Source: Phaeospirillum sp. (GTDB lineage: Bacteria > Pseudomonadota > Alphaproteobacteria > Rhodospirillales > Magnetospirillaceae). From it: DNA of 64,000 bases. Position 1 is the stretch's first letter. The number at the start of each line of letters is the position of its first letter. The position numbers were made by a program, and so were the translations under genes. Positions 18,312 to 27,379 of this stretch are shown piece after piece. The notes under the pieces were generated by a model. That model worked only from the letters and a program-made list of their open reading frames with translations, ran no database searches and was not told where the DNA came from. The DNA is taken from the NCBI GenBank assembly GCA_030824585.1, contig JAVBXM010000021.1:1-64000 (forward strand). The letters run 5' to 3'.

Positions 18312-19303
18312 GCTGCCGCCCGGTCTTCCCACCGGCGCCAATAGCCGCGCCAATCCACCGAGGGGCCTCGGGCCATGCCCAGGGAGACGATGGTGCTGGT
18401 GAGACGGCTGTTGTCTTCGCGGCGGTGATCTTCTCGCCATGCCATTTCGGCGGCGTAGCGCCGTAGGTAATGGCCGCTGATGTGGTGGTGAATGCCCCAT
18501 TCGGCCCGGCGCAGGCGGGAGAAGTAGCTCTCGGCGCCGTTGGTGCAGGCCCCATCCAGGGAATAGGCTTCCTGGTGGTTGATCCGCTTCATGGCGTAAC
18601 GGGCGTGCAGCACGTCGTAGGCGGCGGCTTCGTCAGCATGAACGGTGGTGCCCTTGCGCACCTTGCGGCCAATCACCGGCACCAGGGCCGCCTCGTCGGC
18701 CACCACGAACGGCAGGGTGCGGCCGCCGCGCTGGCGGATCACGCCGACGCACTGGCGCTTGCCCGACCGATTCTCGACCAGACGCCGGTCCAACCGGTCG
18801 TTCTTACGGTTGGCCGGGCGGACATGGCCACCGAAATAGGCGCCGTCCACCTCCACATGGGCGTCCTCGCCTCCTACCTGCTCACCGATGGTTTCGGCCT
18901 CCATGCATTCGCGCAGCTTGTGCAGCAGAACGAAGGCCACCTTGTAGTCGCAGCCCAATTCGCGGGAAAGCTGGAGGGCGGACAGGCCCTTGGCGGCGTT
19001 CGCAAACTTGTAGATCGCCAACAGGATGTCGCGGAACGCCATCTTGCGGTCGGCAAAAATGGTGCCGCTGGTCACCGAGAAGTCGTAGCCGCAGCCCTTG
19101 CAGCGCCATTTGCGCTTGGCCGGCAGTGCGTAACAGCCCAGGCAGCCGCAGCGGGGGCAGAATGCCTCGCCGCCGGTCTTGGCCCAGCGCAGCTTGGCGA
19201 ACATCTCCCGCGCCTCGTCCTCGCTCATGCGGGCGACCTTCGTCTCCGACAGGGTGCGGCAGGCGGGAGAGAGGAGGAAATGCTGGCCTTTGAGCTTGGG
19301 CAT
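18308..19303 (-). CDS. IS1595-family (ISXO2-like) transposase
   Basis: The product of about 331 residues has an N-terminal zinc ribbon (CPRCG...CKGCG), a HTH-like region (ALQLSRELGCDYKVAFVLLHKLR) and an ISXO2-type DDE nuclease domain with VEVDGAYFGGH, VHADEAAAYD and GAESYFSRLRRAEWGIHHH. The catalytic triad would be these two Asp and a C-terminal Glu or Asn. The start MPKLKGQHF is typical of the family; upstream ATGs are in frame. Its promoter diverges from that of the DUF6471 gene. It would recognise the 23-bp ends. Confidence 0.9.
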   Translation of the reverse strand: MPKLKGQHFLLSPACRTLSETKVARMSEDEAREMFAKLRWAKTGGEAFCPRCGCLGCYALPAKRKWRCKGCGYDFSVTSGTIFADRKMAFRDILLAIYKFANAAKGLSALQLSRELGCDYKVAFVLLHKLRECMEAETIGEQVGGEDAHVEVDGAYFGGHVRPANRKNDRLDRRLVENRSGKRQCVGVIRQRGGRTLPFVVADEAALVPVIGRKVRKGTTVHADEAAAYDVLHARYAMKRINHQEAYSLDGACTNGAESYFSRLRRAEWGIHHHISGHYLRRYAAEMAWREDHRREDNSRLTSTIVSLGMARGPSVDWRGYWRRWEDRAAA

Positions 19304-19322
19304 GGAGGTCACCATATGCGAT

Positions 19323-19389
19323 CCAATAGTATCGCTAATGATGATCCTACGGAGTGCGCTTGTCAAGCCAATTGTATCGTGTATGATGA
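19323..19389. promoter_or_regulatory. Divergent promoter with two direct 22-bp repeats
   Basis: Two related blocks, CCAATAGTATCGCTAATGATGA and a copy differing at four or five positions, sit at 19323-19344 and 19368-19389, 45 bp apart. A TTGTCA box (19360-19365) and a TATGAT box (19382-19387) with 16 bp between them form a sigma70-like promoter reading right. The -35 region is near-palindromic (CTTGTCAAG), so it could serve the transposase as well. The repeats look like operator sites. Confidence 0.45.
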
Positions 19390-19417
19390 CGGCCGTACAC
19401 ATTGGCGGTATTTCTCA

Positions 19418-19645
19418 ATGAAGACCGAAGACGAATGGAAGGCCGAGGCCAAACGCATCTTCCGGGCAGAGATGACCCGGCGGGGGGTTACCTATGACCG
19501 TCTGGCCGAACTGCTGCATGAGATCGGCGTTGAAGAAACGGTGCCAAATCTCAAGAACAAGGTGAGCCGGGGGAAGTTCGACTTCACTTTCGTGCTGAAG
19601 TGCATGGCGGCTATCGGCTGCCGCACATTACACCTCGGGTCGTAG
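19418..19645 (+). CDS. DUF6471-like small regulatory protein
   Basis: The 75-residue product (MKTEDEWKAEAKRIFRAEM... NLKNKVSRGKFDFTFVLKC) has a helix-turn-helix-like layout similar to XRE-type proteins and matches the DUF6471 pattern as I remember it. Such genes often sit next to IS1595-type transposases. It lies 40 bp before the RM gene start and could repress the divergent promoter or act as the RM controller. The longer open frame on the same strand is the antisense of the transposase and is not real. Confidence 0.65.
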   Translation: MKTEDEWKAEAKRIFRAEMTRRGVTYDRLAELLHEIGVEETVPNLKNKVSRGKFDFTFVLKCMAAIGCRTLHLGS

Positions 19646-19685
19646 TCGCCACCTCAACACATTGACAACCGACAGGATCGGCAAC

Positions 19686-21606
19686 ATGCCTGCCAAGCCA
19701 AGCCAAGCCAAGCCGTAGCGAGCGGTTAACAGAAAATCTAGTACGAAATAGATTGCGGGATCTCGGTTATTTTGCGCCGGATAACGGCATAACCGTAGAA
19801 GAGCAAAAATCAGAAATCGCGAAGGTGAAGGCGCTTCTCTCTAAGTCAAGCAAGAACACCAAGGAAAATCACGGCTATCCGGAATTTATAATATCAAACC
19901 GGAAAGATACCGGCTTTCTCATTGTCTTCGAGTGCAAGTCTGATGTGAGGCGCCATGAAAGCCCCGATAGGGATAAGCCCGTCGATTACGCCGTAGATGG
20001 CGTGCTTCACTATGCGCGACACCTTGCGAAGCATTACACGGTCGTAGCGGTCGCCGTTAGCGGCACTACCGAAAGCGCCATAACTGTTTCGAATTTCATC
20101 GTTCCATCCGGAACAACTGAGGCAAAGGCGCTGTCCAATGAATCAGGAGCGACAGTAGACGATATCATCCCATACGATGACTATTATCGCCTTTCGTCGT
20201 TTGATCCTGATGTTGCCAAGAAGCGCCATTCCGACTTGCTGGCATTTTCCCGGGAATTGCATGAGCTAATCTGGACAAAAGCCAAAATATCAGAGGAAGA
20301 TAAGCCGCTTCTTGTCAGCGGAACTCTTATCGCATTGATGAATACGCCATTCATGAAAACATTCAGCGCATTGCCTGCGGAAGATGTGCAGGAAGCTTGG
20401 CTTGGCGCTATCAAGAAAGAACTCGACAAGGCCGATATCCCACAGGCTAAAAAGGATACGATGCTGCAACCATATTCCTCGATTGCAGTTAATCCAAATT
20501 TAGGAAAGCCGGACAGCAAAACGGAGAAGGAGTACCCTGATGGCGTATTCAAGGAAATAATCGGACGAATATGCGATAATGTATGGCCATATATAAATAT
20601 CTACCATGATTTTGACGTTGTCGGTCAGTTTTATGGTGAGTTTCTTAAATATACGGCAGGCGACAAGAAGGCGTTAGGGATCGTCCTGACGCCACGTCAC
20701 GTCGCAGAGCTTTTCTCGTTAATTGCCGATGTCGGACCGGAGTCGAAGGTACTGGATATCTGTGCAGGTACCGGTGGCTTCCTTATATCTGCCATGCAGC
20801 ACATGTTACGGAAAGCCATAACCGAAGAGCAGCGCACCGACATCAAGAAATATAGACTAATTGGGATTGAGAATAATCCCAAGATGTTCGCACTGGCGGC
20901 CTCCAATATGATACTACGTGGAGACGGCAAGGCGAACCTGCATCAGTCAAGCTGCTTTGACGACGCCGTCATAAAAGCTATTAAAGGAATGAAGCCAAAC
21001 GTCGGAATGCTTAATCCACCATACGCACAATCTAAGAGCGATGCCGGATTGCATGAACTATATTTTGTAAAACAAATGCTCGACTGCCTTGAAGCGGGAT
21101 CTTCGGGAATCGCAATTGTACCGATGTCTTGCGCAATATCTCCAAATCCGGTGCGTGCGGAACTTATGAAGCACCATACTTTGGATGCCGTGATGTCTAT
21201 GCCGGCGGATCTGTTCTATCCGGTGGGCACAGTAACCTGCATCATGGTGTGGATTGCGGGGAGGCCCCATGCCAGGAGCACCCGCAAGACGTGGTTTGGG
21301 TATTGGCGCGACGACGGCTTCGTCAAAACCAAGCACAAAGGCCGCATCGACCAGAATGACGCTTGGTCCGGCATTCGGGACCGCTGGATTGAGATGTATC
21401 GGAATCGGGAAGTACACGCCGGAGAAAGCGTCATTCAGAAAGTGGCGGCGAACGATGAATGGTGTGCCGAGGCGTACATAGAGACGGACTATGGCAAGTT
21501 GACCCAGGCGGAGTTCGAGCGCGTCGTTCGCAACTACGCACTGTTTTGCCTAGCAGGTATCCAAGGAACCTCCGATACCGAGGTGGATGATGCCGAAGGT
21601 CAGTGA
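19686..21606 (+). pseudogene. BcgI-like restriction-methylation subunit, out of frame at a pentamer repeat (phase-OFF)
   Basis: From 19753 an open frame encodes 617 residues. It has a PD-(D/E)xK-type nuclease region near the N-terminus (GYPEFIISNR...FLIVFECKSD), then an N6-adenine methyltransferase domain with SAM motif VLDICAGTGGFL and catalytic motif LNPPYAQ. Fusion of nuclease and methylase at about this size, with a separate specificity gene next, is the BcgI (type IIB) plan. The good start ATG at 19686, with AGGA upstream, reads MPAKPSQAKP then a stop. Adding one GCCAA unit would join that ATG to an N-terminus reading SERLTENLVRNRLRDLGYF in frame. As written only a weak TTG at 19753 could start it. 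Confidence 0.8.
19692..19714. repeat. Pentanucleotide repeat (GCCAA)4 plus GCC at the RM gene start
   Basis: Four exact GCCAA units begin six bases after the ATG at 19686. Each added or lost unit shifts the frame by 5 bp, so five or two copies restore the frame of the RM gene and four breaks it. Tandem short repeats at this place are the standard slipped-strand switch of phase-variable methyltransferases. Confidence 0.85.
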
Positions 21607-22561
21607 ACTATTCAGGTTGGAATATGGGCACAGCTTCGAACTCAACGGCCTGGAGCAGTCGGATAGTTCGGATGCCGTGAATTTTGTCGGACGAGCGGCA
21701 CGAAATAATGGTGTGACGGCGCGTGTCAGCCCCATCATCGGCATAACCCCGGCGCCAGCCGGTACAATCACTGTCGCGCTAAACGGCCAGGGCGGCGCAG
21801 GTGTCGCCTTCTTGCAACCACGCCCCTACTACACGGGCTTCCACGTCATGATCCTAACACCGAAGAAGCCCATGACGGAGCAAACCAAGCTTTGGTGGGC
21901 CACGTGCATCACCGCCAACAGGTTTCGCTTTGGATTCGGCCGTCAGGCGAACCGCACTCTCAAAGACATAGATTTACCAAGCCCAAATGCAGTTCCGGGC
22001 TGGGTGCGGTCGGTTAACTTTGATGAGATTTTTGCGGCGAAATTGGCGCAGTTGCAAGAGTTATCATCAACTCCACCAGAAGTATCTCCCAATTATATAA
22101 AAGCGGAAAGAGTCTGTGTTCGAGAAGTATTCAATGTAGAGCTTGGTACTGACCTTGAGCTTGTGCGGCTGGTTCGGAAGACCGATGGTGTCAACTTTGT
22201 TTCTCGGACAGCGCGGAATAATGGCGTTGCGGCGCGTGTAGCTCCTGTGCCGGGTATTGCGCCAGCTCCTGGAGGCACGCTTTCTGTAGCGGCCGGAGGA
22301 TCGGTACTGGAGACTTTTCCACAATTTGAGCCGTTCTATTCCGGCCGCGATCTATTCGTCCTGACGCCCAGACGGCCCATGGCAGCAGAACCATTGATGT
22401 TTTACGCAGCCTGTATTCGTGCCAATCAATGGCGATACAGCTATGGTCGCCAAGCCAATCGGACGCTGAAGGAGTTACTCATTCCGGCACCGGAGGCAAT
22501 CCCTCGCTGGGCTTACGGCGCTCTCGGCAGGGTCACCGATCAACTGCGCGCACCGACGTGA
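21587..22561 (+). CDS. BcgI-B/HsdS-like DNA specificity subunit
   Basis: The 324-residue protein is internally duplicated. FVGRAARNNGVTARV and FVSRTARNNGVAARV, and FGRQANRTLKDIDLPSP and YGRQANRTLKELLIPAP, mark two target-recognition domains, each followed by a helical spacer. This is the layout of BcgI-B and of type I HsdS halves, predicting a bipartite recognition sequence. It overlaps the RM gene by 20 bp, so it is translationally coupled. The second ATG (21590) has the better-spaced GAGGTGG. It depends on the upstream gene for activity. Confidence 0.85.
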   Translation: MMPKVSELFRLEYGHSFELNGLEQSDSSDAVNFVGRAARNNGVTARVSPIIGITPAPAGTITVALNGQGGAGVAFLQPRPYYTGFHVMILTPKKPMTEQTKLWWATCITANRFRFGFGRQANRTLKDIDLPSPNAVPGWVRSVNFDEIFAAKLAQLQELSSTPPEVSPNYIKAERVCVREVFNVELGTDLELVRLVRKTDGVNFVSRTARNNGVAARVAPVPGIAPAPGGTLSVAAGGSVLETFPQFEPFYSGRDLFVLTPRRPMAAEPLMFYAACIRANQWRYSYGRQANRTLKELLIPAPEAIPRWAYGALGRVTDQLRAPT

Positions 22562-22605
22562 AGGCGTTGGCAGTGAGTGGTTTTGGGCTACAGCACCATA
22601 ATGCC

Positions 22606-24079
22606 GGAAATTCTCGACTGGGTTCGCACTGTCGTTATCAGCGGCTCCACGGATTACCGGCGATATCAGGCCGCCGCCATGCGTCAGCGTTATGCGGTTC
22701 GCTTCGCCTGTGATTCTGCACCGCGACGGAAATCATCCATCGCAAAGGTGCCGGATGAATCTGGCATCACTGATGCGCCAGCCCAACTGAGTGCCGAACT
22801 CGCAGAGCTCTTGACATTCAAGACCTCGACCTTCGCCGCCTTCGGCTTGCAGCGCAATGGCGTGTGGGGTGAGGAAACCGCATCGCAGAAAATTGAGCAT
22901 TTCGGCCTATGGTTTGGCGCTTTCGCGGCGCCGACTGCAAGTGAGGTTCGGGGCTTCGGTGCAGACCCGAAGAGTCTTACCTTCGCGATGATGATTTTTC
23001 CGCAGGCGTGGGATTGGTATCTGCAATGGCGGGAGCAGCGCCGTGGCTTTTATACCAAGTGGGAAATCGATCTGCTGTCGATCGCCGCCGCCTTGAGCAG
23101 AGAGGAGACCGGCTGGCTGCGGCAGACACCGCGCATCGGCGATCATCTCAAGGAAATTGACGGGCTGATCACGCGCCAGGACATTGACGACGCCAGGGCC
23201 GATTGGGCGGCGGCCTGCGATCGGATGTATCGTCACGCTCGCCGGCGCATCAAGGAAATCGATCGCGTCGCCCGTATTCACCGAGATCCATTCGAACCGA
23301 TCTTGCCTGTCCTCGAAGCGTCAAGTCCGGTCGGCGAATACCGTAAGATCACCGAGGAGATTCTGCGCCGCATGCCGGACGAGCGACGGCATCCGCGTGC
23401 CGCTGCCGAAGCCGTGCGGGCCTTTTTGCTGTTGCGGATTGGCCTGCACACCGGTCTGCGTCAGAAGAATCTCCGGGAGCTTCTTCTCTGCCGGCGGGAG
23501 GTGCTGCCGACGCCGGAGCGGCGCCTGGAGGACATGAAGCGGGGTGAACTCCGCTGGAGTTCCCGGGATCACGGCTGGGAAATCTTGATCCCATCGGTCG
23601 CGTTCAAAAACGCCAGCTCGTCCTTCTTCGGCGCCAAGCCGTTCCGCCTGGTTCTCCCGGACCTCGGGGGCCTCTACGAAAAGCTCGAGGCGTATATCGA
23701 CCGGCACCGTACCCGGTTGATCGGAGCAGCGGCTGATCCAGGAACCTTCTTCGTCAAGACCGCGAAGATGACCAGCACCAATGCCGCCTACGACCAGAAT
23801 ACGTTCTATGAGGCCTGGCGGCTCGCTATCCAACGCTACGGCATCTTCAATCCTTGGACCGGGCGCGGTGCGATCAGAGGACTTCTCCCGCATGGGCCGC
23901 ACAATGTGCGTGACGTGCTGGCAACCCACATCCTGAAGCAGACCGGCTCCTACGAACAGGCAAGCTACGCCATTCAGGACACGCCGGAGATGGTCGCCCA
24001 GCACTACGGTCGCTTCCTGCCGCAAGACAAGGCCGAGATCGCTGCGCGCATTCTCAACAAGGTCTGGGAGGCGGCCTGA
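22606..24079 (+). pseudogene. 3' part of the split tyrosine recombinase gene
   Basis: About 490 codons that originally followed 17711. The C-terminal domain keeps the recombinase catalytic set: Arg in HTGLRQKNLREL, His-x-x-Arg in PHNVRDVLATHIL, and the Tyr in AQHYGRFLP. With the 5' part it would be a large (659-residue) recombinase distinct from the P4-type integrase. A short alternative start inside the transposon end (22577) would give a truncated protein with an intact catalytic domain. The role of the intact protein is unknown; it may have been the integrase of another element layered in the island. Confidence 0.75.
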
Positions 24080-24177
24080 GATAATCCGATTAGGGGGCTT
24101 GAATTGAGTTTGCGGAGATCGTTCGCTTATTCGCCGCAACTATTGCGGTGATTGCCCTTGTGGCTGCGGAGAAAGAA

Positions 24178-24214
24178 GGCCATATTCACCGCGAAAGGTA
24201 CGGTGAATATGGCC
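24178..24214. promoter_or_regulatory. 14-bp perfect inverted repeat over the fic start codon
   Basis: GGCCATATTCACCG and its exact complement flank a 9-base loop. The right arm contains the ATG and the GGTGAA ribosome-binding region of the Fic gene. In RNA it would hide the start; in DNA it could be an operator. Confidence 0.6.
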
Positions 24215-25324
24215 TATATCCACGAGCAGGACGATTGGCCTCGGTTCAGATGGTCCGAGCAAGTGATCGGTGGACCGTTGGCCGCTGTCCGCCATCGACA
24301 AGGTCGGTTGATCGGGCACATGGAGGCGCTTGGCTTCAATCTTCGGGCCGAAGCTGTTCTCGCCACTCTGACCGAAGACGTGGTCAAATCGAGCGAAATC
24401 GAGGGTGAAAAGCTCGACAAGGAGCAGGTGCGCTCGTCAATTGCCCGTCGTCTCGGGCTGGATATCGGCGCGCTTTCCCCGGTGGACCGGGACGTCGAAG
24501 GCGTTGTCGAGATGATGCTCGACGCCACGCAGAATTACGACAAGACGCTGACCGAAGCGCGGTTATTCGACTGGCACGCGTCCCTTTTTCCGACCGGCCG
24601 AAGCGGCATGACCCGGATTACCGTCGGAGCCTGGCGTAGCGAGCAATCTGGGCCGATGCAGGTCGTTTCAGGCCCCTATGGCCATGAGCGTGTGCATTTC
24701 CAGGCGCCGGATGCGGCTCGGCTTTCCGAGGAAACGACGGCCTTCCTTGCCTGGTTCGAGGGGGAGCGGGGGCTTGATCCCGTGCTGAAAGCAGCCATCG
24801 CCCACCTCTGGTTCGTGACGATCCATCCCTTCGAAGACGGCAATGGTCGGATTGCCCGGGCAATCGCCGACATGGCGCTGGCGCGCTCCGAAACCAGCCC
24901 GCAACGCTTCTACAGTATGTCGGCGGAGATCCGTTTGGAGCGGAAGGGCTACTACACCGTGCTGGAACACACGCAAAAGGGCGATCTGGACGTTACCGAC
25001 TGGATCATCTGGTTCTTGGCTTGTCTCGACCGCGCCATCGACGGGGCCGAGCAGATTCTTGCCAAGGTTCTCCGCAAGGCCGCTTTCTGGAGAGGGATTG
25101 AGGGGCCGCCGTTGAACGAGCGGCAACATGCGATGATCAATAAGCTCCTCGATGGTTTTGAGGGTAAGCTGACGTCATCGAAGTGGGCGAAGCTCACGAA
25201 AGTGTCGTCCGACACGGCCTTGCGCGACATTAGCGACCTCGTCGTCCGAGGCATTCTGCTGAAAGATGAAAGTGGGGGGCGGAGTACAAGTTACTCACTC
25301 AGGTCCGTCGGTTCTGACTTGTGA
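24209..25324 (+). CDS. Fic/DOC-family adenylyltransferase-like protein
   Basis: The 371-residue protein has an N-terminal Fic_N/DUF4172-like region, an inhibitory helix with SSEIEG ((S/T)xxxE(G/N) form), and the Fic active-site loop HPFEDGNGRIARAI (His206). A winged-helix-like C-terminal domain (SSDTALRDISDLVVRGILLKD) may bind DNA. Fic proteins AMPylate hydroxyl side chains; in-molecule inhibitory helices before the Fic core (class II) keep activity low. Its position among defence and toxin genes suggests a toxin or phage-defence role; that is inference. It overlaps the next, converging gene by 34 bp. Confidence 0.88.
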   Translation: MAYIHEQDDWPRFRWSEQVIGGPLAAVRHRQGRLIGHMEALGFNLRAEAVLATLTEDVVKSSEIEGEKLDKEQVRSSIARRLGLDIGALSPVDRDVEGVVEMMLDATQNYDKTLTEARLFDWHASLFPTGRSGMTRITVGAWRSEQSGPMQVVSGPYGHERVHFQAPDAARLSEETTAFLAWFEGERGLDPVLKAAIAHLWFVTIHPFEDGNGRIARAIADMALARSETSPQRFYSMSAEIRLERKGYYTVLEHTQKGDLDVTDWIIWFLACLDRAIDGAEQILAKVLRKAAFWRGIEGPPLNERQHAMINKLLDGFEGKLTSSKWAKLTKVSSDTALRDISDLVVRGILLKDESGGRSTSYSLRSVGSDL

Positions 25325-26274
25325 GCCTGTTCACTTCTCTTTCTGAGCTTCAACTGCGGTAACCAGTAGCTCGGTGGCCTTCGAGCCGTCCCCAGTTTCG
25401 ACCATTCTTCCCCTCGGTTTGAATGAGGTGCCCAATGCCGTGGAATCGGAAGTTTGAGTGCTGCCTGTACTGCGGCTACTGACTCGGGCGGCGCCTGATC
25501 AACCGTAAGCACATCAAAGCCAAGCGGAAAAATATTATCGATGAATTGCGGACTCCAGGTCCTGCTCACAAGCTGGCAATAATCCAGGGCTTCAAATATC
25601 ACGGCCGAATGGATTGTGGTCTGATCGGGGGCGGGCAGCCAAACAAGTCTTTCTCCGGGCATCAAGATTTCCAGCCCATTAACAATCCCATTCACAGCCT
25701 TGCCGTCTCGATCAAGAAATGGAACTGGATCAATCGTTCCCCAGTAGTGACCTTCCGAATAACTTGAAACGTTCTCAGGAGATTTGGTCACCAGAATCTC
25801 AAGTAGATCGCCATTGGAATGTGCCTGGTAGACGTTAACAACGCCCATTTCCTCGGTCAGCAGGCTTGTCTGATCGCGATAAGCTAGGTGGACGAATGTT
25901 TGGCCTGCTTCCAGGCTGAGTGCAAGGCGGTCTTCGGTTCGGAGGTAATGTGGGGTCGCTGATTTCCAGCTCGCAATCCCTCCTGCTTCAACTGCAGATA
26001 AGCGGATTGTTTCGATCGCTTCATCGACGGTGACGAAGAAAAACTCCCGACTGGAGTTCACTCGGTGGGCGGCAAGGATCTTGTGCGCTTTTCCCTCGAC
26101 GTCAAGCGGCCGGGATGTCGCCGCCCGATATTCCACCGTAAAGGGCGCTGGAACGCCTGTCGTAAACAGCTTCTTGGCACGATCCTCGGCCAGTAGCCCG
26201 GTCTCGCCAATCTTCACCAAACCGGGCACATAGTGCGGATTCGTTAGTACATACACAAATCCGACTTCATGCAT
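25291..26274 (-). CDS. T5orf172/GIY-YIG-like domain protein
   Basis: The N-terminal part (GFVYVLTNPHYVPGLVKIGET...RAKKLF...GVPAPFTVEY, then VEGKAHKILAAHRVNSSREFF) is the T5orf172 domain, a branch of the GIY-YIG nuclease superfamily. The Y-V-L and K-I-G spacing matches, and Arg and Glu follow. The remaining about 220 residues do not match a family I know. 327 residues from the ATG chosen (MHEVGF); upstream ATGs in frame extend by 38 residues. Such proteins are common in phages and defence islands. Confidence 0.7.
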   Translation of the reverse strand: MHEVGFVYVLTNPHYVPGLVKIGETGLLAEDRAKKLFTTGVPAPFTVEYRAATSRPLDVEGKAHKILAAHRVNSSREFFFVTVDEAIETIRLSAVEAGGIASWKSATPHYLRTEDRLALSLEAGQTFVHLAYRDQTSLLTEEMGVVNVYQAHSNGDLLEILVTKSPENVSSYSEGHYWGTIDPVPFLDRDGKAVNGIVNGLEILMPGERLVWLPAPDQTTIHSAVIFEALDYCQLVSRTWSPQFIDNIFPLGFDVLTVDQAPPESVAAVQAALKLPIPRHWAPHSNRGEEWSKLGTARRPPSYWLPQLKLRKRSEQAHKSEPTDLSE

Positions 26275-26500
26275 TTGTGGGCCTTCGCCGAAAGTGTCAT
26301 AGACTGTTAGTGTAGTGCCGTAGCAATAGGTGTGGATAATTTTCTGCGTGGGCGGCCGACGAAGTCGCCCCTTGATCATGCAGAGCAACTACAAAAATGC
26401 GCCCTTGTCGGTCATCCTTTTGCCCGCGCGTCGCGCTCGGAAGCGGCCATTTGGGTGATGGCCGGGTATGTCGCAGATATACCAGCTTGAGCCATCCATA

Positions 26501-26728
26501 TCAGGTACGGCCCAGGACACTTTCCACTCCTGCTCTCGGTATTTTTACGGAAACCGGCTTCTCAGGAAAGAGATCAACACCAGCGGCATAGATCATGTTG
26601 GCAATCTTCTCGCCAGCCGTCTCCGTCACCAAAATGATGACCGCTTTCGGATCGATCCCGTCAACATCGGCTCGGATACAGCGGGTGTATTTCAGGTCAT
26701 CCACGTATTCTCCGACGAGCGTCGGCAT
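26501..26728 (-). CDS. Short open frame in an otherwise gene-poor stretch
   Basis: 75 residues (MPTLVGEYVDDLKYTRCIRAD... VDLFPEKPVSVKIPRAG) without a ribosome-binding site or recognised motif. The 26389-26993 stretch contains no other frame that I can support. The region may hold remnants of degraded genes. Confidence 0.3.
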   Translation of the reverse strand: MPTLVGEYVDDLKYTRCIRADVDGIDPKAVIILVTETAGEKIANMIYAAGVDLFPEKPVSVKIPRAGVESVLGRT

Positions 26729-26993
26729 GAATACGTCATTGCCGTGCCGGTTCTACAGCATTGGCGCGGACGGTGTGGCCACCTTCACTTAGTTTATCAT
26801 CGGAGTTCCGACACAGGCCATCGATGACCAGCGTGAATCCTGCATGGTACCGCCCATCGGCCAAACCAACGGAGTTTTCCTTCGATATCCACCGGATGTT
26901 GAGTAATTTCCGGGTCTGCTCACAATTATCTCACCCGCTTATTCTATATCTGGTGGATCAACTCTGGAGTGCCGCCACCACGGGAGACGGCAC

Positions 26994-27329
26994 ATGGAAC
27001 AGGCCGGCTTGCATCCGGGGCTTGAAATCCGACTGACGGCGTTCGCGGAACGAATATCGCTCCTTCGGCAGAAGGCCAGCGAAACGGATTCCCCCGAACA
27101 TTTCGAGAAATTCGCCGATATCGAGGAACTGGAGAAACGCCATAAGACGCTCGAGGCCGAGTTGGCCCAGCTCAACGGCTAAGGGCTGGGCTTTCCACAA
27201 GACGTGAAGGCGGGATTCGAAGCGGTGGCCGACGATCTGAAGGGTTGTGTGGAAGACCACATCATGTGGATCGATTCCGGTTACCACCCGGATCGGCGGC
27301 CCAAGCCGTTGCTCGGGGGCGATGCCTGA
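26994..27329 (+). pseudogene. sll1863-type stress-response coiled-coil protein with an in-frame stop
   Basis: The reading frame gives MEQAGLHPGLEIRLTAFAERISLLRQK...ELEKRHKTLEAELAQLNG, then a TAA at 27180-27182. The same frame continues with DVKAGFEAVADDLKGCVEDHIMWIDSGYHP until 27329. Coiled coil followed by a DVKxGFExAxxDLK segment is the layout of small stress proteins of the sll1863 type. The stop splits what should be one about 110-residue protein. The first part has a good GGGAG ribosome-binding site and could still be made. Confidence 0.6.
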
Positions 27330-27379
27330 TCTGTGGCAATGAAGAATCCCGTTCCGAAGTAACTGGGGAGGCGCAGGAA

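Larger units (their letters stand above)
17712..22605. mobile_element. IS1595-family transposon carrying a restriction-modification system
   Basis: The 4,894-bp element has 23-bp perfect terminal inverted repeats starting GGCATTATGGTG (17712-17734 and 22583-22605) and an 8-10-bp target duplication. It contains an IS1595/ISXO2-type transposase plus four passenger genes: a small predicted DNA-binding protein, a DUF6471 protein, a BcgI-like restriction-methylation subunit and its specificity subunit. The passenger RM genes are clearly A/T-richer than the transposase and the host genome, which points to a separate origin. IS1595-family elements with passenger genes are known; this combination is what I infer here. 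Confidence 0.88.

Noticed and set aside
18470-19417. Long N-terminal extension of the DUF6471 gene
   Set aside because: It is antisense to the transposase; only the part from 19418 has a sensible protein pattern.
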